From contig SYEN01000199.1 in the NCBI GenBank assembly GCA_005800795.1, positions 1 through 18,471 of the forward strand: DNA of 18,471 nucleotides. The letters run 5' to 3'. The position numbers and the translations under genes were made by a program. The notes under the pieces are model-generated. The model worked only from the letters and a program-made list of their open reading frames with translations. It had not been told where the DNA came from and made no database searches. The stretch is from Burkholderiales bacterium (GTDB lineage: Bacteria; Pseudomonadota; Gammaproteobacteria; Burkholderiales; SG8-41). Below are positions 14,174 to 18,471 of the stretch, in pieces (within the stretch, counting starts at the first letter, position 1; each line of letters opens with the position of its first letter).

Positions 14174-15045
14174 CAGTTTTTCCCCCGTGCCCGATTAAGT
14201 GCAATGGCGGCGGCGCGTCGCGCCATCACGCCTGAAACCTTGATTCGAAATGCCTTGGTGCCGCGCTTGTCATCAATCGGCCGGCACGCCGCGCTGACCG
14301 CCGCGCCCATTTTCGCGATGGCCGCATCATCCACCGTGCTGCCAATCAACGCATCGGCGGCGGGCTGCACCACCAACGCACGCTCGGCCACCGCGCCCAC
14401 ACAAACGCGCGCAGCGGTGCATACGCCCTTACCGTCAAGCGTGAGATTGATGCCAGCACCCACCACCGCAATATCCATTTCGGTACGCGGTATAAAACGC
14501 AGGTAGGCATCGCCCGAATTCGCGGGCCGTGCCGGCAGCAGGAACGACACCACGATTTCGCCTTTGGCCAGCGAATTCTTACCCGGCCCGGTGGCGATGT
14601 CTTCCACCTTCGCATCACGCCGGCCTTTGGGGCCGACGATGGTGGCTGTCGCACCCGCAGCGATCAATGCCGGCACGCTATCCGCCGCAGGCGAGGCATT
14701 ACACAGATTGCCGCCGACCGTCGCGCGGCCCTTGATCTGATACGACCCTATCAGCATCGCCGCCTCGGTCAAGCCGGGCCAAGCCTTGGAAAACGCCGCG
14801 TGCTCGTGCATTTCCATCGCGGTTACCGCTGCGCCCAGCCGGAAGCCGCCGTTTTCCGACGTGATGGTGCTCATCTCGGCAATGCCTTTGATGTCCACCA
14901 CCAACTCGGGTTCAACCCGCCCGCCGCGCATTTGAATCAACAAATCCGTGCCGCCGGCGAGGACTCTCGCCACCCCGCTCGCGCCCGCCAGCAGCGCGAC
15001 GGCTGCTTCAGCCGTCTTGGGCGCTTCAAAACGCATTTCGCTCAT
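14173..15045 (-). CDS. FAD-binding subunit of the xanthine dehydrogenase-family hydroxylase
   Basis: This 290-residue medium subunit carries the two FAD signatures of the CoxM/XdhB family: VLAGGTDLL (about 28-36), and ATVGGNLCNASPAAD (about 108-122), which contacts the flavin diphosphate. The C-terminal CO-dehydrogenase-flavoprotein-type domain (about 185-285) is complete. It accepts electrons from the 2Fe-2S subunit and passes them to NAD or another acceptor. There is no iron-sulfur insertion of the 4-hydroxybenzoyl-CoA reductase type that I can see. GGGAAG lies a few bases before ATG 15045. The gap to the upstream HIBADH-like gene is 105 bases, so both may share a transcript or this gene may have its own promoter. 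Confidence 0.93.
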   Translation of the reverse strand: MSEMRFEAPKTAEAAVALLAGASGVARVLAGGTDLLIQMRGGRVEPELVVDIKGIAEMSTITSENGGFRLGAAVTAMEMHEHAAFSKAWPGLTEAAMLIGSYQIKGRATVGGNLCNASPAADSVPALIAAGATATIVGPKGRRDAKVEDIATGPGKNSLAKGEIVVSFLLPARPANSGDAYLRFIPRTEMDIAVVGAGINLTLDGKGVCTAARVCVGAVAERALVVQPAADALIGSTVDDAAIAKMGAAVSAACRPIDDKRGTKAFRIKVSGVMARRAAAIALNRARGKN

Positions 15046-15150
15046 ATCGCTTCCCTGATTGTTGTGAATGCAACCTGTGAATTGTGGAGGATTCGGGCGA
15101 TGTTGTCACTCTGTTGTTATCCCGCCGTTTCCCACTTGTTACCGTTCCGG

Positions 15151-16038
15151 CTATTTGTTGTCTAACCCGGCCTGCTGTTCGATCAGCGAAAAGATCACGC
15201 TGGTGTCCTTCTCGCCGAAGCCCGCTGCCAGCGCCGACTGCTGATAGTGCTGCGCCATGTTGGAAAAGCTCACCGGTGCGTGCACCTCTTTGGCGATGGC
15301 GTGAAACGTATCCAGATCCTTGTTCATCAGCGCCACCTTGAACCCCGGCTCGAAATTGCGCGGGATAAAGGCGCGCTCCACGCGCGGTATCGCGTTGCTG
15401 TTGCCGCTGCTGTTCTTGATAATGTCGCCCATGGTTTTGAGATCCAGCCCGGCCTTCAGCCCCACCACCAGACCTTCCATCAAGGCGCAGGCGTTGACGG
15501 TGGACAGCATGTTGTTGATCGCCTTGATGGTGTTGGCCGCGCCTGCCGGCCCGACGTGATAAATGTTCTGACCGATGGCTTCAAGCAGCGGCTGCACTTT
15601 TTCCAGTACCGCGGCATCGCCACCGGTCATCACCGCCAGCGTCGCCGCGCGCGCGCCGGTGACACCGCCGCTGACCGGCGCTTCCAGAAAGCGCAGGCCG
15701 CGCGCCTTGGCGGCCGCTTCGATTTTGCGCGGTGTCGCGGGCAGCACGCTGCTCAAATCGATGAGGGTCGCGCCCGCCTTGGCTTTTTCCACCACGCCGC
15801 CGGCATCCAGATAAAACGGCTCCACCTGCGGCGAACCCGGCAAGCTGGTGAACACCACGTCAGCGCCCGCGACGGCTTCTGCCGCAGACGCAGCGCCTTT
15901 GGCGCCTGCCGCGATCAAATTTTTCGCAGCGGCGGCGTTCAGGTCGAACACCGTCATGGCATAGCCTTTTTTGAGCAAATTCATCGCCATCGGATTGCCC
16001 ATGTTGCCCAAACCGATAAACGCCACGGATGTAGTCAT
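15151..16038 (-). CDS. NAD(P)-dependent beta-hydroxyacid dehydrogenase (3-hydroxyisobutyrate dehydrogenase / tartronate semialdehyde reductase family)
   Basis: This is a 295-residue beta-hydroxyacid dehydrogenase. The Rossmann motif FIGLGNMGNPMA (7-18) opens the protein. The substrate-binding PVSGGVTGA is at 121-129, and catalytic Lys172 with Asn176 lies in TIKAINNML. The motif around 92-100 is IDLSSVLP. The family oxidises 3-hydroxyisobutyrate or L-serine, or reduces tartronate or succinic semialdehyde; which applies here is not decided. AAGGA lies 4 bases upstream of ATG 16038. It is the first gene of the minus-strand block leading to the Mo-hydroxylase and divergent from the PRISE-type reductase. 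It may handle an oxidised intermediate of the same pathway. Confidence 0.92.
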   Translation of the reverse strand: MTTSVAFIGLGNMGNPMAMNLLKKGYAMTVFDLNAAAAKNLIAAGAKGAASAAEAVAGADVVFTSLPGSPQVEPFYLDAGGVVEKAKAGATLIDLSSVLPATPRKIEAAAKARGLRFLEAPVSGGVTGARAATLAVMTGGDAAVLEKVQPLLEAIGQNIYHVGPAGAANTIKAINNMLSTVNACALMEGLVVGLKAGLDLKTMGDIIKNSSGNSNAIPRVERAFIPRNFEPGFKVALMNKDLDTFHAIAKEVHAPVSFSNMAQHYQQSALAAGFGEKDTSVIFSLIEQQAGLDNK

Positions 16039-16159
16039 GATGTCCTTTATTTCTCTTAATTACAGGTAATAACGGGGAGGCGAAAACTTGGCGCGGAATG
16101 ATTCATGTTAGATTTGGCACGGACATTGTGTCAAGGTGATCGCTGCCTCAAGACGATGC

Positions 16160-16191
16160 ATGTGTATTAAAAATATTCAATAAAAACACAT
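16160..16191. promoter_or_regulatory. AT-rich dyad in the divergent promoter region
   Basis: ATGTGT (16160-16165) and ACACAT (16186-16191) are inverted copies flanking a very AT-rich core. They lie about 45-75 bases upstream of the PRISE-type gene and about 120 from the HIBADH-like gene. Part of the right arm belongs to the direct repeat listed separately. It could be a regulator site or simply part of an AT-rich promoter. Confidence 0.25.
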
Positions 16192-16200
16192 ACTTACAAT
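16175..16200. repeat. Direct repeat, left copy (partner at 17311-17336)
   Basis: This copy begins ATTCAATAAAAACA, has ATACTTA seven bases later in the unit, and matches the right copy at 23 of 26 positions by eye. The two copies flank the PRISE-type gene, left copy 36 bases before its start. The end, TACTTACAAT (16191-16200), also occurs exactly at 3630-3639, upstream of the TctC gene. It may be a duplicated promoter segment or the scar of a tandem duplication. Confidence 0.6.
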
Positions 16201-16215
16201 GCGGAATCCCCGCAT
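16199..16215. promoter_or_regulatory. GC-rich palindrome upstream of the PRISE-type gene
   Basis: ATGCGG (16199-16204) and CCGCAT (16210-16215) are perfect inverted arms with a 5-base spacer. They end 20 bases before ATG 16236, so the site would overlap the early transcript or the leader. It could be an operator or a small leader hairpin. Chance occurrence is possible. Confidence 0.3.
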
Positions 16216-16235
16216 ATACGAAGCCCGAATAAAGC

Positions 16236-17306
16236 ATGCCCAACCAAAAAGCCCTGATAGCAGGTGCCACCGGCGTCGTAGGCCGCAACCTCCTCAAGCA
16301 CCTGCTCACCACCGGCGCTTGGGAGGTCGTGACGCTGTCGCGACGCAAGCCCGACGTGGAAGGCCGCTACGTACACATCACCGTCGATCTGCTCGATGCG
16401 GCGCAATGTCAGGCCAAGCTCGCGAATCTCGCCGATGTCACCCACATATTTTATGTGGCGGTTGCAACCCATCCCGATCCTCTGTCTCCCGCCATCGTCA
16501 ACAACAATCTGCTGATGCTGCGCAACGTGGTTGAGAATATCGAACCCATCGCCACCGGGTTGCAACACATTCATTTCATGCAGGGCACCAAGTGGTATGG
16601 CTCGCACTTGGGCGGCTTCAAAACCCCCGCGCGCGAGGATCATCCGCGCCACATGCCGCCGAATTTTTACTACAACCAGTGGGATTACATTGCCGAGCGG
16701 CAAAAGGGCAAACGCTGGACGTATTCATCGGCGCGGCCCCACGCGATCTGCGGTTTTGCGATTGGAAATCACAGCAATTTGACCATGGTGATTGGCATTT
16801 ACGCGGCAATCAGCAGGGAACTCGGCCTGCCGTTATGCCATCCGGGCACTGCCGACAATCATCATGCCCTGTATCAATGCACCGACTCCGGCATGCTGGC
16901 GCGCGCGGTGGTGTGGATGTCCACCGCGCCGCAGTGCGCGAATCAGGCGTTTAACGTCACCAACGGCGACTTGATTCGCTGGGAAGACACCTGGCCGAAA
17001 ATCGCCAAACACTTCCACATGGAAACCGGCATGCGCCGCCACATCAGCCTCGTGCGCACCATGGCGGACAAGGCGCCGGTGTGGGAGCGCATGGTGCAAA
17101 AGTATGGGCTGCGCGACGTCAGCTACGCCGACATCGTGCAATGGCCATACGGCGATTTTGTCTTCGCGGCGGGTTTCGACGTGGTGTCCAGCGTCACCAA
17201 ACTGCGGCGCTTCGGCTTCCACGAACAGGTGGATACCGAAGACATGTTTTTCCGGCTGTGGGATGAGATGCGTGCGGCGCGCATTCTTCCGCCTGTGCCG
17301 CAATAA
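16236..17306 (+). CDS. PRISE-type NAD(P)H-dependent reductase (progesterone 5-beta-reductase / iridoid synthase-like SDR)
   Basis: This is a 356-residue extended SDR. GATGVVGRNLL (10-20) is the nucleotide motif, with SRRKP (35-39) after beta-2 favouring NADPH. The atypical active-site motifs of the PRISE family are present: GTKWYG (Lys119) in place of the usual YxxxK Ser/Tyr region, and NFYYNQ (Tyr145/Tyr146). SSARPHAICGFA and FNVTNGD follow the family pattern. PRISE enzymes reduce the C=C bond of enones; bacterial members exist but are mostly uncharacterised. There is only a weak ribosome site before ATG 16236. It is divergent from the HIBADH-like gene and flanked by direct repeats. Its natural substrate here is unknown; it may be an intermediate made by the neighbouring oxidoreductases. 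Confidence 0.85.
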   Translation: MPNQKALIAGATGVVGRNLLKHLLTTGAWEVVTLSRRKPDVEGRYVHITVDLLDAAQCQAKLANLADVTHIFYVAVATHPDPLSPAIVNNNLLMLRNVVENIEPIATGLQHIHFMQGTKWYGSHLGGFKTPAREDHPRHMPPNFYYNQWDYIAERQKGKRWTYSSARPHAICGFAIGNHSNLTMVIGIYAAISRELGLPLCHPGTADNHHALYQCTDSGMLARAVVWMSTAPQCANQAFNVTNGDLIRWEDTWPKIAKHFHMETGMRRHISLVRTMADKAPVWERMVQKYGLRDVSYADIVQWPYGDFVFAAGFDVVSSVTKLRRFGFHEQVDTEDMFFRLWDEMRAARILPPVPQ

Positions 17307-17310
17307 AATA

Positions 17311-17336
17311 ATTCAATAAAAACAAATACTTATAAA
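17311..17336. repeat. Direct repeat, right copy (partner at 16175-16200)
   Basis: It starts 4 bases after the stop of the PRISE-type gene. It shares ATTCAATAAAAACA and ATACTTA with the left copy, differing at three positions. A further ACTTACAA follows at 17339-17346. The surrounding gap to 17462 holds no gene that I can see. Confidence 0.6.
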
Positions 17337-17462
17337 ACACTTACAACACAGCCCTCGCGGGCAGTCGCACCTGCCATGCCACACTGCTGCGCATGCAGGT
17401 ACCAAGCAAGAACGCACGTCGATGGACGCCGCGCAATACAAGCTTGATCCACCGCGCCCTTA

Positions 17463-18272
17463 CTAATCGATGAAGTTGTTCCAACTATGGGTAACGAATT
17501 TGTGCGCACGGTTGGTAGCGTGACTACGAATGACTAGTTCGCGAGCCGTGCCATTTGCGCGAACAACATTGTCGGTGCCGGTAATCTTTGTGCCCGCGGC
17601 AATGTCCAGCGGCGGAAACTGCGTGATAGTAGAACAGTTGGGGATCGTTATGTTCACGCCGCCAATTCCGGCCAAACTCGCGGTTCCTGCCACGAGCGAA
17701 GTGGGCGCTATCGAGATTGATCTCACGCCGCTTTGCGGGTTGCCCACGCTCGCGCTACCCGTCACCACCACGCTGGTAGCGGAAGTCGTTGTTGCGGTCA
17801 ATTGCGCCCCAGCTACTCCCACAAAATCCACTGGCTCGGCCAATGCATTCCAGTTCACCGATACCGTCGACTGCGCGACAAACAGCAAGCTGAAGGGATT
17901 CAGAAAATCCGACGCGGACAAGATATTCCATTGCTGGTTCTTGAGCGCCGATATAGCCAGAGGCCGCGAGTTCATGCGCTGCCTGTAAGTGACATCCGGG
18001 GTTGTGGCATTCGTCAAATTCGAACGGTAGGTGAATCCGGGACCGAACAACCACAACTCAAACGAGTATTCCGCGAATGGCGGGATAGCCGCCAACTCAG
18101 CATCCGTCATCGGCGTATCTCGCCATGCTACCGACTGCGCAACCCTGGACCAGTCAAACGTCCCGTTCTTGAGCTCGGCTGCGAGCCTAAAGCTGGTAGC
18201 GCCGCTGTTGTTGAAGAGTATCGGCACATTGGAGGCATTGACCAATGCGCCGTTCTTGGTGGAGATTGTCAT
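17463..18272 (-). CDS. Hypothetical protein, unrecognised; Ser/Thr/Val/Ala-rich C-terminal half
   Basis: I do not recognise this protein of about 269 residues (282 if the GTG at 18311 is used). ATG 18272 gives MTISTKNGALVNASNVPILF. Neither start has a convincing Shine-Dalgarno site. The first half is mixed, with a run of aromatic residues (FAEYSFELWLFGPGFTYRSN). The second half is rich in small and beta-forming residues (QLTATTTSATSVVVTGSAS, SIAPTSLVAGTASLAGIGG), as in beta-helical or fibre-like surface or phage structural proteins. There is no signal peptide or transmembrane segment. It sits between a metabolic gene and an IS element and has no operon partner, so it may be cargo of a mobile segment. 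The function cannot be stated. Confidence 0.55.
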   Translation of the reverse strand: MTISTKNGALVNASNVPILFNNSGATSFRLAAELKNGTFDWSRVAQSVAWRDTPMTDAELAAIPPFAEYSFELWLFGPGFTYRSNLTNATTPDVTYRQRMNSRPLAISALKNQQWNILSASDFLNPFSLLFVAQSTVSVNWNALAEPVDFVGVAGAQLTATTTSATSVVVTGSASVGNPQSGVRSISIAPTSLVAGTASLAGIGGVNITIPNCSTITQFPPLDIAAGTKITGTDNVVRANGTARELVIRSHATNRAHKFVTHSWNNFID

Positions 18273-18347
18273 GTTAGTGTCTTCGCCGCACAACGACGAA
18301 CGATGCATCACAACCCCCGCCGCCGGCAGTCCTGATAATCATCTAGC

Positions 18348-18416
18348 CGGTCTCCCACCGCCGAGAGGCGGAGCAGGTACAGTGAGTTTGCCAACCACCA
18401 ACCTGAACGGAGACCG
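18348..18416 (+). promoter_or_regulatory. Leader structure of the IS110-family transposase that can bury its ribosome-binding site
   Basis: CGGTCTCC (18348-18355) is the perfect complement of GGAGACCG (18409-18416), which contains the GGAG ribosome site of the transposase (18409-18412). Inside this 8-bp stem, CCGCC (18358-18362) and GGCGG (18367-18371) form a small hairpin with a GAGA (GNRA) loop. A transcript entering from upstream could fold so that translation starts poorly. In IS110-group elements the non-coding end before the transposase can also encode a bridge RNA, so this may be part of one. Confidence 0.5.
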
Positions 18417-18418
18417 AA

Positions 18419-18471
18419 ATGCAATTTTGCGGCATAGACCTGCACTCAAACAATAGCGTTGTAGTGATCAC
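18419..18471 (+). CDS. IS110-family transposase, N-terminal fragment (runs off the window)
   Basis: The last 53 bases encode MQFCGIDLHSNNSVVVIT. GIDLHSNN is the characteristic beginning of IS110-family DEDD transposases; its Asp is the first residue of the RuvC-like catalytic tetrad. GGAG (18409-18412) lies 6 bases before ATG 18419. Only 17 complete codons are in the window, so the subgroup (IS110 or IS1111) and intactness cannot be judged. The ribosome site can pair with an upstream segment. Confidence 0.8.
   Translation, partial: MQFCGIDLHSNNSVVVI

Larger units (their letters stand above)
18312..18471 (+). mobile_element. Left part of an IS110-family insertion sequence (right part off the window; left end not resolved)
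   Basis: The only protein evidence is the transposase start at 18419. IS110-family elements lack or have very short terminal inverted repeats and make no clear target duplication, so the exact left boundary cannot be seen. It is placed provisionally after the upstream end of the unrecognised minus-strand ORF. The non-coding left segment is structured. Confidence 0.5.

Noticed and set aside
12834..14198. 454-codon plus-strand ORF
   Set aside because: It lies opposite the molybdopterin and 2Fe-2S subunit genes, and its Arg/His-rich translation shows no family features. Such shadows are common in GC-rich genes.
11427..15045. Selenium-dependent molybdenum hydroxylase linked to the selenoprotein
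   Set aside because: None of the accessory genes of labile-selenium Mo enzymes is present, and the loci are over 10 kb apart.
17351..17362. GCCC/GGGC hairpin after the PRISE-type gene as terminator
   Set aside because: The stem is only 4 bp and no T-run follows.
1..18471. tRNA, rRNA or CRISPR arrays
   Set aside because: No cloverleaf-like segments, rRNA signatures or regularly spaced repeats were seen on either strand.

Overview
This looks like a chromosomal accessory or catabolic stretch from a betaproteobacterium, most likely Burkholderiales-like. The reasons are moderately high GC by eye, TctC/Bug-family periplasmic binding proteins (one intact, one decayed), a three-subunit molybdenum hydroxylase, several NAD(P)-dependent oxidoreductases, and Shine-Dalgarno sites of the GGAG type. 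The taxon is inferred from gene families only; there is no rRNA or tRNA marker.

Layout. 1-498 (minus) is a UGSC-family selenoprotein that runs off the left edge. Its apparent stop is an in-frame TGA inside the family's U-G-S-C motif, followed at once by a bacterial-type SECIS hairpin. 776-2011 (plus) holds two consecutive MaoC/hot-dog proteins, divergent from the selenoprotein across a hairpin-rich gap. 2049-2268 (minus) is a frameshifted remnant of an aldo/keto reductase. 2422-3492 (minus) is a persulfide-dioxygenase-type metallo-beta-lactamase fused to a rhodanese. It is divergent from a TctC binding protein (3671-4687, plus), with palindromic candidate operators between them. 4720-5384 (minus) is a decayed second TctC gene. 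5440-8169 (minus) is a 909-residue membrane-bound class III adenylate cyclase with HAMP, GAF and PAS modules. 8310-9392 (plus) is an amidohydrolase; 9444-10367 (minus) a quinone-oxidoreductase-like MDR enzyme; 10603-11373 (plus) a short-chain dehydrogenase.

A strong inverted repeat, probably a bidirectional terminator, separates that SDR from a four-gene minus-strand block. Read 5' to 3' the block is a 3-hydroxyisobutyrate-dehydrogenase-like enzyme (16038-15151), then the FAD, 2Fe-2S and molybdopterin subunits of a xanthine-dehydrogenase-family hydroxylase (15045-11427). The last three genes are translationally coupled by TGATG and ATGA junctions. Divergent from the block is a PRISE-type reductase (16236-17306, plus), flanked by near-identical AT-rich direct repeats. 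An unrecognised ORF (17463-18272, minus) and the first 17 codons of an IS110-family transposase (18419-18471, plus) close the window. The leader of the IS gene can fold so as to bury its ribosome-binding site.

Functionally the enzymes resemble a dispersed degradation cluster: solute capture (TctC), hydroxylation (Mo enzyme), redox steps (SDR, MDR, HIBADH-like, PRISE), hydration (MaoC-like) and hydrolysis (amidohydrolase). The substrate cannot be named from sequence. The two pseudogenes and the IS element point to ongoing turnover. The most interesting object is the selenoprotein, whose biochemical role is, to my knowledge, undefined.
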